Both the position numbers and the translations under genes were made by a program. This document shows positions 1 to 7,106 of a stretch of DNA of 23,401 nucleotides, one piece after another. The stretch's first letter is position 1, and every line of letters starts with the position of its first letter. The stretch lies in assembly GCA_902766845.1 (NCBI GenBank), contig CACXFD010000049.1, positions 1 to 23,401 on the forward strand, given 5' to 3'. The DNA comes from an uncultured Lachnospiraceae bacterium. GTDB taxonomy: Bacteria > Bacillota > Clostridia > Lachnospirales > Lachnospiraceae. Below the pieces are notes generated by a model. The model saw only the letters and a program-made list of their open reading frames with translations. It did not search any database and had not been told where the DNA came from.

Positions 1-2
1 AA

Positions 3-524
3 CCGGGCAACGGGTTTCATATCCATATGTCGCTGGAATCGGGGAACGATTCGGAAAGGCTGTCCCGGATGATCGCCGGGCTCCTGGCGAATATCCGCAG
101 CATGACAGCCTTCCTGAATCCGACCGAGGGTTCCTATCGAAGGCTCGGAAACTGTCATGCTCCGTCCCGGATCTCCTGGTCCTGCGGCAACCGGTCACAG
201 CTTATTCGCATACCGGCTGCGGCAGCGGGACATCAGCGCGCGGAGCTCCGTTCCGCTGACCCCTGCGCGAACCCGTATCTGGCGTTTGCGCTGATGATCT
301 ACGCAGGGCTGTCCGGCATACGGGAAAAGCTTTCTCTGCCGGAACCGGAAGACGCAGAAAGGCGGGGATCGGACGCCCTGCAGCATTCCGCCCGGGATCT
401 CTCCGGCCGGGAAGATCTGCCGAAGACCTATGAACAGGCCTGCAGGGCGGCGCAGGAAAGCGAATTCATCCGTGCGCATATTCCTTCGGAACTGCTGTCG
501 GCGTATTGCGGAAGCGGCACCTGA
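3..524 (+). CDS. glnA: Glutamine synthetase, C-terminal part (5' end outside window)
   Basis: The reading frame is open from base 3, so the gene starts upstream. The visible 173 residues begin with GNGFHIHMS, the nucleotide/metal-binding stretch of type I glutamine synthetases (usually GNGMHxHxS). NRSQLIRIPA and ELRSADPCANPYLAFAL follow, matching the family's NRSAxIRIP and ELRxPDPxxNPYLAF blocks. The enzyme makes glutamine from glutamate, ammonia and ATP in the cytoplasm. The Gln in NRSQ is, from memory, common in a clostridial subgroup. No adenylylation-loop sequence of the enteric kind is recognisable in the C-terminal part. The stop lies 26 bases before the ANTAR regulator gene, so the two are probably co-transcribed, and the regulator may act on nitrogen genes. 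Family confidence is high; the exact subclass is inferred. Confidence 0.93.
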   Translation, partial: PGNGFHIHMSLESGNDSERLSRMIAGLLANIRSMTAFLNPTEGSYRRLGNCHAPSRISWSCGNRSQLIRIPAAAAGHQRAELRSADPCANPYLAFALMIYAGLSGIREKLSLPEPEDAERRGSDALQHSARDLSGREDLPKTYEQACRAAQESEFIRAHIPSELLSAYCGSGT

Positions 525-550
525 TTCAGCTGCATTCGGAGGAAGAACAG

Positions 551-1135
551 ATGGATCTGAAGGAGAGGTCGTACAGCGTCCTTGTTGTGTCAGCTTCGGA
601 AAAACTGAACGCGGCCCTGGCCTCCATCCTGACGGAAGCGTGCTGCGATCCGGTCCGGACCGTACACAGCGTGAGCGCTGCCAAAAGAGCCTGGAGCGAA
701 AGAGGGTTCGATCTTGTGATCATTAACTCACCGCTTCCGGACGATGGCGGCATTCGGTTCGCGATCGACATTGCGGGGAGCGGAGAGACCGCTCCGCTGC
801 TGATCGTATCGCAGGAAACGAAGGATGAGATCCTGGACCGGGCCGTAGAACATGGAGTGTTCCTGCTCGCAAAACCCGTCACGCGGCCGCTGGTGTATCT
901 GGCACTGGAATGGCTTATGGCCATGCGGGAACGTCTGCGAAAGCTGGAAAAGAGATCGCTCTCGGTCGAAGAGAAGATAGAGGAGATCCGTTTGGTCAAT
1001 CGGGCCAAATGGCTGCTGATCTCGGAATGCGGTATGGATGAGCCGCAGGCACACAGGTATGTGGAAAAAGAAGCGATGGACCGATGCGTGACGAAGCGGC
1101 AGGTCGCAGAGGAGATCATACGGAAATACAGCTGA
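551..1135 (+). CDS. ANTAR-domain regulator with degenerate receiver domain
   Basis: A 194-residue protein. Residues 1-125 look like a response-regulator receiver: a beta-1 strand (YSVLVV), a DLVIINSPLPDDGG block and the conserved lysine in LLAKPVT. The usual phosphoacceptor Asp (DLVLLDxxMPxxDG) appears to be replaced by Asn, so ordinary phosphorylation is unlikely. A helical linker (about 130-150) leads to a C-terminal ANTAR domain (about 148-194) with the typical pattern VNRAKWLLI, then EPQAHRYVEKEAM, then AEEII. ANTAR proteins bind paired RNA hairpins and act as antiterminators, and regulators of this type are often found beside glnA in Clostridia. The ATG at 551 is chosen because CGGAGGA lies about 8 bases upstream; an in-frame GTG-type start at 506 would overlap glnA and lacks such a site. 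Its RNA targets cannot be seen here. Confidence 0.88.
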   Translation: MDLKERSYSVLVVSASEKLNAALASILTEACCDPVRTVHSVSAAKRAWSERGFDLVIINSPLPDDGGIRFAIDIAGSGETAPLLIVSQETKDEILDRAVEHGVFLLAKPVTRPLVYLALEWLMAMRERLRKLEKRSLSVEEKIEEIRLVNRAKWLLISECGMDEPQAHRYVEKEAMDRCVTKRQVAEEIIRKYS

Positions 1136-1137
1136 AA

Positions 1138-1177
1138 ATACATGACAGGCCCGACCGGCCTGTGATGTATTTTTTTT
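1138..1177 (+). terminator. Rho-independent terminator after the ANTAR gene
   Basis: Two 14-base arms (1138-1151 and 1157-1170) pair with a single mismatch around the 5-base loop CGACC, followed directly by eight T. The structure begins 3 bases after the ANTAR stop codon and closes the glnA-ANTAR unit. Confidence 0.92.
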
Positions 1178-1212
1178 GGCCGGCGGTCCGCAGGGGACGA
1201 GTCGTTTTGCGG

Positions 1213-1241
1213 TTGCCGCCGTAAGGCGGCCATGGTATAAT
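1213..1241 (+). promoter_or_regulatory. Sigma-A-type promoter of glgB (extended -10)
   Basis: TTGCCG (1213-1218) and a perfect TATAAT (1236-1241) are separated by 17 bases, and TG at 1233-1234 gives an extended -10. It lies about 44 bases before the glgB start and just after the upstream terminator. The spacer holds an inverted repeat, described separately. Confidence 0.8.
1215..1230. repeat. Inverted repeat inside the glgB promoter spacer
   Basis: GCCGCC, GTAA, GGCGGC is a perfect 6-4-6 inverted repeat that fills most of the spacer between the -35 and -10 elements. The position fits a repressor operator, but chance cannot be excluded in GC-rich DNA. Confidence 0.45.
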
Positions 1242-1284
1242 CGTAGCGGGTACTTTCACCCTTATCGGAATACGGAGGCAAGTG

Positions 1285-3183
1285 ATGACAGCGCAGAGGG
1301 ACCCGCACCGCCTGACAGATATGGACTGTTATCTGTTCGGAAACGGAACACATTATGAGATCTATGAAAAGCTGGGCGCCCATACGGCCGTCGAAGACGG
1401 CCGGGAGGGCGTGTATTTTGCGGTCTGGGCGCCGCACGCGAAGGCCGTCGGGGTCGTCGGTGACTTCAACGGCTGGGACGCGTCGGCCTGCCGGATGGAG
1501 CCGGTCCCGTCTTCAGGCGGGCTCTGGGAGCTCTTCGTGCCCGGCATCGGCGTCGGTACCGTGTATAAGTTCGCGGTCACCGGACAAAGCGGCGTGACCG
1601 TCTTCAAGGCAGACCCGTTCGCCAACCAGGCCGAGGTGCGGCCCAAGTCGGCCTCGGTGGTGGCGGATATCACAGGCTTTGACTGGCAGGACGGAGACTG
1701 GATGAAGAAGCGCGCCCGCAAGGATCCGGTCCGGGAGCCGATGGCGATCTACGAGGTCCATCTGGGCTCCTGGATGCGCCATCCGGACGGCCGGATGTAT
1801 ACGTACCGGGAAGCCGCGGACCGGCTGACGGATTACGTTCATGAGATGGGCTACACGCACGTGGAACTGATGGGCATCGCCGAGCATCCGTTCGACGGCT
1901 CCTGGGGCTATCAGGTGACCGGCTACTATGCGCCCACGTCGCGCTACGGCACGCCGCGGGATTTCATGTATTTCGTGGACCATCTGCACCGGAACGGGAT
2001 CGGTGTGATCCTGGACTGGGTGCCGGCGCATTTCCCGCGGGACGAGCATGGCCTGGCCCGCTTTGACGGACAGCCGCTGTTTGAATACGAAGATCCGCGC
2101 AAAGGCGAGCATCCCGACTGGGGCACGCTGGTCTTTGACTACGGCCGGAACGAGGTCAGCAACTTCCTGATCGCGAACGCGATGTTCTGGGTAGAGCGGT
2201 TCCATGTGGACGGCCTGCGCGTGGACGCGGTCGCGAGCATGCTGTATCTGGACTACGGCCGCAGGGACGGGGAGTGGGTCCCGAATCAGTACGGCGGGAA
2301 AGAGAATCTGGAGGCCGTGCAGCTGTTCCGCCATCTGAACAGCATGATGAAGCAGCGAAATCCGGGCGTCATGACCATCGCCGAAGAATCGACGGCCTGG
2401 CCCGGCGTCACGCATGATCCCGAAGACGGAGGTCTGGGCTTTACGTTCAAATGGAACATGGGCTGGATGCATGACTTCCTCGAATACATGAAGCAGGATC
2501 CGCTGTTCCGCAAATACCATCACAATCAGATGACGTTCGGCATGACCTATGCCCGCAGCGAGAACTTCATCCTGGTCCTTTCGCATGACGAGGTGGTCCA
2601 CCTGAAGTGCTCGATGCTCGGAAAGATGCCGGGCCTCGGCGTGGACAAATATAAGAACCTGAAGGTCGGCTATACGTTCTTCATGGGCCATCCCGGGAAA
2701 AAACTGCTGTTCATGGGTCAGGATTTCGGTCAGCCGACGGAGTGGAGCGAAGACCGCGAGATCAGCTGGCCCGTGCTCGAGGAACCGTTCCATCAGGATC
2801 TGGCCAGCTATTTCCGCGGCCTGCTGCACATCTACCGTCAGTTCCCGGCCATGTGGTCGGAGGACCAGGACGAGTTTGGCTTCGAGTGGATCAACTGTGA
2901 CGATGCGGACCGCAGCATCTTCAGCTTCATGCGGCGCGGCGGCGGGAAGGACGGCCTTGTCTTCGTCTGCAACTTTACGCCGGTCGCGCGCCCGGACTAC
3001 CGGGTGGGCGTGCCCAAGAAGGGGCGTTATACCCTGGTCCTGAACACGGAGGAAGGCCTGATCCATGAGCGGAAGGGCCACATCTATACGGCGGCACACC
3101 GGGAGTGCGACGGACGGGAATGGTCCATCGGGTATCCGCTGCCGGCCTACGGCGCAGCCGTCTTCCGGTATCATGCGGAGTGA
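1285..3183 (+). CDS. glgB: 1,4-alpha-glucan branching enzyme (GH13)
   Basis: 632 residues, the usual GlgB length. It cuts alpha-1,4-glucan chains and rejoins them through alpha-1,6 bonds during glycogen synthesis in the cytoplasm. Residues about 40-125 form the N-terminal CBM48-like domain (YFAVWAPHA, VVGDFNGWD). The GH13 barrel follows, with YEVHLGSW (156-163), DWVPAHFP (244-251), the nucleophile Asp314 in DGLRVDAV, the acid Glu in AEEST (366-370) and HDE (434-436). The C-terminal beta domain (about 540-632) is complete. The ATG at 1285 is chosen over the adjoining GTG at 1282 because GGAGG (1274-1278) then lies 6 bases upstream. No other glycogen genes are in the window; the gene has its own promoter and is followed 42 bases later by a DUF3783 gene. 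Confidence 0.97.
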   Translation: MTAQRDPHRLTDMDCYLFGNGTHYEIYEKLGAHTAVEDGREGVYFAVWAPHAKAVGVVGDFNGWDASACRMEPVPSSGGLWELFVPGIGVGTVYKFAVTGQSGVTVFKADPFANQAEVRPKSASVVADITGFDWQDGDWMKKRARKDPVREPMAIYEVHLGSWMRHPDGRMYTYREAADRLTDYVHEMGYTHVELMGIAEHPFDGSWGYQVTGYYAPTSRYGTPRDFMYFVDHLHRNGIGVILDWVPAHFPRDEHGLARFDGQPLFEYEDPRKGEHPDWGTLVFDYGRNEVSNFLIANAMFWVERFHVDGLRVDAVASMLYLDYGRRDGEWVPNQYGGKENLEAVQLFRHLNSMMKQRNPGVMTIAEESTAWPGVTHDPEDGGLGFTFKWNMGWMHDFLEYMKQDPLFRKYHHNQMTFGMTYARSENFILVLSHDEVVHLKCSMLGKMPGLGVDKYKNLKVGYTFFMGHPGKKLLFMGQDFGQPTEWSEDREISWPVLEEPFHQDLASYFRGLLHIYRQFPAMWSEDQDEFGFEWINCDDADRSIFSFMRRGGGKDGLVFVCNFTPVARPDYRVGVPKKGRYTLVLNTEEGLIHERKGHIYTAAHRECDGREWSIGYPLPAYGAAVFRYHAE

Positions 3184-3197
3184 GCCGCGGAACAGGG

Positions 3198-3211
3198 CGC
3201 GGCACGCCGCG
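3198..3211 (+). other. Short GC hairpin just before the DUF3783 ribosome binding site
   Basis: CGCGGC and GCCGCG pair around a 2-base centre, and GGGAG, the likely ribosome binding site, begins at its right edge. It may tune translation of the downstream gene relative to glgB. No T run follows, so it is not a terminator. Confidence 0.4.
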
Positions 3212-3225
3212 GGAGAAGAAAATCG

Positions 3226-3639
3226 ATGAATCCGACAGTGCTGATCTATGACCCGGGCGGGGACCTTACCGGAAAAGCCCGCCCCGTCTTCCTGAAAGCC
3301 CGCGTGCGCATGCGCGCGGTCCGTCCGGAGGACGCGGACCGTACGGCAGGCGAACTGGCGTCCGGCAAAACGGATGCGGGGACGGAAAAAGGGACAATAT
3401 TGTCCGATTCGAAAGGGACCGAAGCGTTTTCGCGGGAGCCCTTTGACGAGCCGGTCCTCGTCTTCTGCTATCTGACGAAGAGCCTGTTTGATCAGATCCT
3501 GCGGGATCTCAGGAAGGCCGGCGCCGGGCCGGAAGTCATCAAGGCGGTCCTGACCCCGACCAATGCATCCTGGCCGTTTGGCGCGCTGTGCCGTGAGCTG
3601 GCGCGCGAGCGGGATCAGATGCGCCGGCCGCAGGCCTGA
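3226..3639 (+). CDS. DUF3783 family protein
   Basis: 137 residues. The C-terminal half contains VLVFCYLTKSLFDQILRDL, then IKAVLTPTNASWPFGAL, which matches the conserved core of DUF3783 proteins of Clostridia (FxxLtxxxLdxlLxxLrkag ... KAVlTpTNxxW). The N-terminal third resembles short nucleotide-binding-like strands (TVLIYDPGG), and residues 45-70 are a low-complexity linker. Function is unknown in the family as far as I know. The ATG at 3226 follows GGGAGAAG by about 7 bases. It lies 42 bases after glgB and is probably co-transcribed, but that does not show a role in glycogen metabolism. Soluble, with no membrane segment or signal peptide. Confidence 0.8.
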   Translation: MNPTVLIYDPGGDLTGKARPVFLKARVRMRAVRPEDADRTAGELASGKTDAGTEKGTILSDSKGTEAFSREPFDEPVLVFCYLTKSLFDQILRDLRKAGAGPEVIKAVLTPTNASWPFGALCRELARERDQMRRPQA

Positions 3640-3658
3640 GATCCTGAGAGCCTGAGAC
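3635..3658. repeat. Three tandem 8-bp repeats over the DUF3783 stop codon
   Basis: CCTGAGAT, CCTGAGAG and CCTGAGAC stand head to tail and differ only in the last base. The gene's TGA stop (3637-3639) is inside the first copy, so copy number could alter the gene end only slightly. It directly precedes the 11-bp array. Confidence 0.8.
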
Positions 3659-3664
3659 GGCGGG

Positions 3665-3778
3665 CCGGCGCGTTTGCCGGCGCGTCTCCGGCGTGCGTTT
3701 CCGGCGCGTTTGCCGGCGCGTTTTTGGTGTGTTTCCGACACATCTCCGGCGCGTCTCCGGCGCATTGTCGGATCATCT
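3665..3778. repeat. Degenerate tandem array, 11-12 bp unit
   Basis: About ten units of consensus CCGGCGCGTYT follow one another, starting at 3665, 3677, 3688, 3701, 3713, 3724, 3735, 3746 and 3757, with a last decayed unit at 3768. Unit lengths are mostly 11 with some 12-13. Copies at 3724 and 3735 are the most diverged. The period is not a multiple of three, so the array does not look coding. It lies between the DUF3783 gene and a terminator. Confidence 0.85.
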
Positions 3779-3854
3779 TCAAGGAGACCGGAGGGCTGTG
3801 AAAATCGGAGCGAAGACCAGCTGAAAAAAGAGAAAGATATCAGGAAAACAGCCT

Positions 3855-3891
3855 GCGGGAGGCGGACAGAATCGTCCGCCTCCCGCTTTTT
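3855..3891 (+). terminator. Perfect rho-independent terminator upstream of the Tad locus
   Basis: A 13-bp perfect stem (3855-3867 with 3874-3886) closes a 6-base loop and is followed by five T. It lies 216 bases beyond the DUF3783 stop, so the glgB transcript would carry a long 3' end including the tandem array. It also insulates the Tad promoter that follows. Confidence 0.9.
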
Positions 3892-3919
3892 GCGTCCCGC
3901 GCGGCAGGCCGATCACGGG

Positions 3920-3948
3920 TTGACAATGGGCTATTTTTGCGTCATACT
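3920..3948 (+). promoter_or_regulatory. Promoter of the Tad pilus locus
   Basis: A perfect TTGACA (3920-3925) and CATACT (3943-3948) stand 17 bases apart. It lies 29 bases after the terminator and about 190 bases before tadZ. No other comparably good promoter was seen before the end of the locus at 13925. It probably drives the whole ten-gene unit. Confidence 0.78.
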
Positions 3949-3954
3949 TTTCGC

Positions 3955-4144
3955 ATCAGGATCGTTCGATCCGTTCAGGCCCGTTTCGGGCAAACATCCC
4001 CGTATACACTTCAGACCCATCCGGCCGGCAGATCGGCGGACAGCGGATCAACAGATAGCTGATCAGCGGACGGCCGATCGAAAGGAAACCCGTCGACGGA
4101 TAACAGATAACAGAAAGAAGATCAAAGGAAAGCAGGAAGTATCT
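3955..4144 (+). promoter_or_regulatory. Long leader of the Tad transcript with hairpins and repeats
   Basis: From the expected transcript start to the tadZ ATG the roughly 190-base leader holds: a near-palindrome GGATCG-TT-CGATCC at 3959-3972, a 5-bp hairpin GCCCG-TTT-CGGGC at 3979-3991, two imperfect 19-bp direct repeats (4031-4049 and 4061-4079, 16 of 19 identical, 30 bases apart), and a perfect 10-bp palindrome GCTGATCAGC at 4058-4067. The last 60 bases are A-rich. No known riboswitch class could be recognised. Confidence 0.5.
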
Positions 4145-5224
4145 ATGCGAGAGATCACGGTCGGAATCGTGGATTCCCGCCGGGAGTATGCCGAAAGGCT
4201 GGCCGCTTACCTGTCGCTGGAAGCGGATGCCGGCCTGTATATCCGCTGCTTTACAGAGCCCGGGACGGCCCGGAAGGCGTTGGAAGCGGAGCCGGCTGAT
4301 GTGCTCCTGATCGGGGAAGACGTTTATGAAGAAAGCGACGCCGGGCTGGCCGGCATGGTCTTCCTCCTGACACAGACGGAGGGACCGGGTCCGGCCGGAG
4401 AGGCGGAACGGACGACGGGCGGAGACCGGGCAGGGGACACAGGCACAGGCCCCGCCGGGGGCCCGGACACGGACCTGAATATTAGCAGCGGTCCGCAGCC
4501 GGTCCGGTGGTGCCGGTTCCGGCCTGCCGGGCAGCTGGCCCGCGCGATCCGGCTGAAAGCCGGAGAGAAGGAGGAGAAGGCCGGCCGGACGCGCTGCCTC
4601 GTGGTCACAGGCGCGGCGGGCCGGTGCGGGAAGACCGCGTTTTCCGCGGCGGTCGCGCAGGAGATGAGCCGGGCCGGCCGGGTGCTTTTATGGACGCTGG
4701 ATCCGGTTTCCGGATGGACGCTGTTTTCCGGGGACAGCCGGGAACGGGCCGCCTCTCTCTATTTTCTGTATCGCCGGGATGAACTGACGCCGGAGGCGGT
4801 CCGCGAATCGGTCCGCGTCACGGCCGGGCCGGACGTGCTTCCGCAGGCGCAGAGCCTGCCGGCCTGGCGGGACCTGTACCGGGACGATGTCCTTCTTTTC
4901 CTGAAAGAGATCGGCCGCGTCGGAGGATACGCGTGGGTCGTGCTGGATGCCGGCCGGGAGGCCCTGACCCGGCCGGAAGCGTTCCTGCCGGCGGAGGAGA
5001 TCGTGCTGGTCAGCCCGGCCGCGCCCGAGATCGGCATCCGGCAGCGGGAACTGAAGGATCGTCTGGAGCGGGCCGGCCGGGAAGCGGCCGCGGGAAAAAG
5101 GCATATCCGCGAGATCACGGTACCTGTCTTTGAAGCTGTGCGGAGAGGAGAAGAGGTCCTGGAGGATCTGGCGGCTTCTCCGATGGGGAGGGCGGCCTCG
5201 CAGCTGGCCGCGAAGCTGCTGTGA
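4145..5224 (+). CDS. tadZ: TadZ/CpaE-like pilus-assembly ATPase
   Basis: 359 residues. Residues 1-75 form a receiver-like fold (ITVGIVDSRREYAERLAAYL, ADVLLIGED), as in TadZ/CpaE. Residues 78-118 are a Gly/Pro/Thr-rich linker, and about 148-359 form a SIMIBI-type ATPase with P-loop TGAAGRCGKTAF (155-166) and a later hydrophobic strand with Asp, WVVLDAG. The P-loop lacks the signature lysine of the ParA/MinD motif, which fits the atypical TadZ group. The role known for the family is placing the pilus machine in the cell. The ATG at 4145 has AGGAAG 5 bases upstream; the open frame upstream to 3674 runs through a terminator and a promoter and is not coding. Its TGA overlaps the next gene's GTG. 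Confidence 0.85.
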   Translation: MREITVGIVDSRREYAERLAAYLSLEADAGLYIRCFTEPGTARKALEAEPADVLLIGEDVYEESDAGLAGMVFLLTQTEGPGPAGEAERTTGGDRAGDTGTGPAGGPDTDLNISSGPQPVRWCRFRPAGQLARAIRLKAGEKEEKAGRTRCLVVTGAAGRCGKTAFSAAVAQEMSRAGRVLLWTLDPVSGWTLFSGDSRERAASLYFLYRRDELTPEAVRESVRVTAGPDVLPQAQSLPAWRDLYRDDVLLFLKEIGRVGGYAWVVLDAGREALTRPEAFLPAEEIVLVSPAAPEIGIRQRELKDRLERAGREAAAGKRHIREITVPVFEAVRRGEEVLEDLAASPMGRAASQLAAKLL

Positions 5225-6381
5225 CGGCCGCCGAAAGGCTGCGGAGGCAGCTGTCGGAGATGCTGAGCCGGGAACCGTCGCTGACAGATGATCAGCTCCG
5301 GCGCCGTATCAGCGATCTGCTGCTGCGGGAAGAGGCATATCTTCCGGTGGATGAGAAGCTGCGGCTGGCGCGCCGGCTCTTTGCGTCCTTCCGCGGGCTG
5401 GATATCCTGCAGGACCTGATGGAGGATGAGGAAGTCACCGAGATCCTCGTCAACGGGCCGGACCGGATCTTTGCGGAGCGGAACGGACAGATCGAGGAGA
5501 CCGGACTGCGTTTCGAAGACGAAGAGCGGCTCCTGGAGGTGATCCGGCAGGTCATCGCGCCGGTCAACAAGACAGCCAACCGGCTGCGTCCGATCGCGGA
5601 AGCCCGCCTGCCGGACGGGTCGCGGGTCCATGTCATGCTCCCGCCGGCGTCGATCGACGGCCCGTGCATGACGATCCGCAAGTTCGGGCGGGAGCCGCTG
5701 CGGATGGAGGATCTGCTCCGTCTCGGATCGCTGACGGAAGAGGCCGCCGCGTATCTTAAGACCGCGGTCCGGTCGCGCCGGGCCATTTTCATCTCGGGCG
5801 GGACGGGATCCGGCAAGACGACGTTCCTGAACGTGTTGTCCGCGTTCATAGCTCCGGAAGAACGCGTGATCACGATCGAGGATTCGGCGGAACTGCATCT
5901 GCAGGGACTGCCGGACCTTGTGAGGCTGGAGGCGAGGATCGCGGACGCCTCCGGCGAGAACGAGATCTCGATCCGGGATCTGCTGAAAGCGTCGCTGCGC
6001 ATGCGCCCGGACCGGATCATCGTCGGTGAAGTCCGCTCGGGAGAATGTCTGGATATGCTTCAGGCCATGAATACCGGGCATGAAGGGTCGCTTTCGACCG
6101 GCCACGCAAACAGCAACCGGGACATGCTGGCCCGGCTGGAGACCATGGCCCTGATGGGAGGAGACCTGCCGCTGGCGGCTATCCGAAGCCAGATCGCGTC
6201 GGCGCTCCAGCTGATGGTCCACCTGACAAGGACGCCGGACGGAAAGCGGCGCGTAGCCGCGATCGACGCGGTCGCCGGAAAGAAGGGAGAAGAGATATGT
6301 CTGAAGCCGGTCTTTTTCACAGACGCAAAGGGAGAGCTCGTACGGGCGGATCCCGGAGCGTCCCGTCAGGAAGAGGCATAG
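5221..6381 (+). CDS. tadA: TadA/CpaF-type secretion ATPase
   Basis: 386 residues with all hallmarks of the CpaF branch of type II/IV secretion ATPases: the N-terminal domain with LMEDEEVTEILVNGPDRIF (66-84), Walker A GGTGSGKT (193-200), the Asp box ITIEDSAEL, Walker B IIVGEVR (266-272) and the His box TGHEGSLSTGHANS (285-298). It powers pilin assembly from the cytoplasmic face of the membrane. The GTG start at 5221 shares four bases (GTGA) with the tadZ stop, a typical sign of translational coupling. No residue expected for catalysis is missing. Confidence 0.96.
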   Translation: MTAAERLRRQLSEMLSREPSLTDDQLRRRISDLLLREEAYLPVDEKLRLARRLFASFRGLDILQDLMEDEEVTEILVNGPDRIFAERNGQIEETGLRFEDEERLLEVIRQVIAPVNKTANRLRPIAEARLPDGSRVHVMLPPASIDGPCMTIRKFGREPLRMEDLLRLGSLTEEAAAYLKTAVRSRRAIFISGGTGSGKTTFLNVLSAFIAPEERVITIEDSAELHLQGLPDLVRLEARIADASGENEISIRDLLKASLRMRPDRIIVGEVRSGECLDMLQAMNTGHEGSLSTGHANSNRDMLARLETMALMGGDLPLAAIRSQIASALQLMVHLTRTPDGKRRVAAIDAVAGKKGEEICLKPVFFTDAKGELVRADPGASRQEEA

Positions 6382-6401
6382 CAGGGGAGGGAAGAGAGGG
6401 C

Positions 6402-7106
6402 GTGGGAAAAGGACTGCTCTGTCTGATCGGGGCGGCGTTCCTGAGCCGGACCTTCTATGCTTCCTGGTGGGGCATGTTCCTGTTCGTGCCCGCGGCATTC
6501 CTTGTATGGAAGCGGTGGGAGAAAGGCGGGCAGGATTCCCGCGTGCGCAGTGACCGGGAAGAGTTTCATGAACTGCTGGAAGGCTTTCTTACGGCGCTGG
6601 AGGCCGGGCTGGGACCGGAGAACGCACTGAGCCAGGCGGCTGCGTCGCGGCGCCGGCTGATCGGCACAGAAGCGTCCGGGACGGTCCTGGCGCTGTGGGA
6701 GGAGGCCTGCCGCAGATGCGGACAGGGCCGGCCGTTTGCGGAGGCGTTCACGGACCTGACGCGCCGTCTCTCGTTTCCGGAAGGCGCGCGGCTGGCGCAG
6801 GCGCTGGCCATCATCGAGGAACAGGGCGGCCGCCGCCGCGAGATCCTGCGGGACTATCTGCGGGAAGAGAAGGAAGCGGAGAGACTGCGGCAGCAGCAGC
6901 GCGCCATGCTGTCGGGGAAACGGATGGAGGCTATGATCATGAAAGCCGTGCCGATCGTGCTGCTCTGGTTTCTGCGTCTGGGCGCCGGGGACTTTCTGGC
7001 GCCGCTCTATGAAGGCGTCGCCGGCCGGCTGTTCATGACCGGCTGCCTGGCGCTTTTCGGAGGTGGGATCTTATGGGAAAACAGCGTGTTTTCGGCGCTT
7101 TGCTGA
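6402..7106 (+). CDS. tadB: TadB-like inner-membrane platform protein (T2SS F family)
   Basis: About 234 residues. A hydrophobic N-terminus (two segments, about 5-35) is followed by a cytoplasmic T2SSF-type helical domain (EEFHELLEGFLTALEAGLGPENALSQA, then RRREILRDYLREEKEAERL) and C-terminal membrane segments (MIMKAVPIVLLWFL; LFMTGCLALFGGGIL). TadB and TadC form the platform beneath the pilus. The GTG at 6402 is chosen: it follows the tadA stop by 20 bases, with GGAGGG ahead of it. An in-frame ATG at 6297 would overlap tadA by 85 bases and add 35 basic, low-complexity residues, but it has its own GGGAG site, so it remains possible. The 3' end overlaps the next gene by 34 bases. Confidence 0.85.
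   Translation: MGKGLLCLIGAAFLSRTFYASWWGMFLFVPAAFLVWKRWEKGGQDSRVRSDREEFHELLEGFLTALEAGLGPENALSQAAASRRRLIGTEASGTVLALWEEACRRCGQGRPFAEAFTDLTRRLSFPEGARLAQALAIIEEQGGRRREILRDYLREEKEAERLRQQQRAMLSGKRMEAMIMKAVPIVLLWFLRLGAGDFLAPLYEGVAGRLFMTGCLALFGGGILWENSVFSALC

Noticed and set aside
1513..3765. Long open frame of about 750 codons opposite glgB
   Set aside because: High GC opens antisense frames; the translation is Arg/His/Pro/Gln-rich with no domain, while glgB on the plus strand is complete and conserved.
3665..3778. CRISPR array
   Set aside because: Units of 11-12 bp stand directly next to each other without spacers, and no cas genes are present.
3798..3824. Eight-codon leader peptide (GTG start) after GGAGG
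   Set aside because: Too short, followed by a terminator with no gene controlled by it, and no run of regulatory codons.
3674..4144. Upstream extension of tadZ in the same open frame
   Set aside because: The stretch contains the tandem array, a perfect terminator, a TTGACA promoter and a leader; the homologous part of TadZ begins at the ATG at 4145, which has a ribosome binding site.
3955..4144. Cyclic-di-GMP (GEMM-I) riboswitch before the Tad genes
   Set aside because: GGGCAAAC at about 3988 and GAAAGG at about 4079 recall the motif, but the order and spacing of the GGGACGCAAAGCC-like and GGCCTAAACC-like parts are missing.
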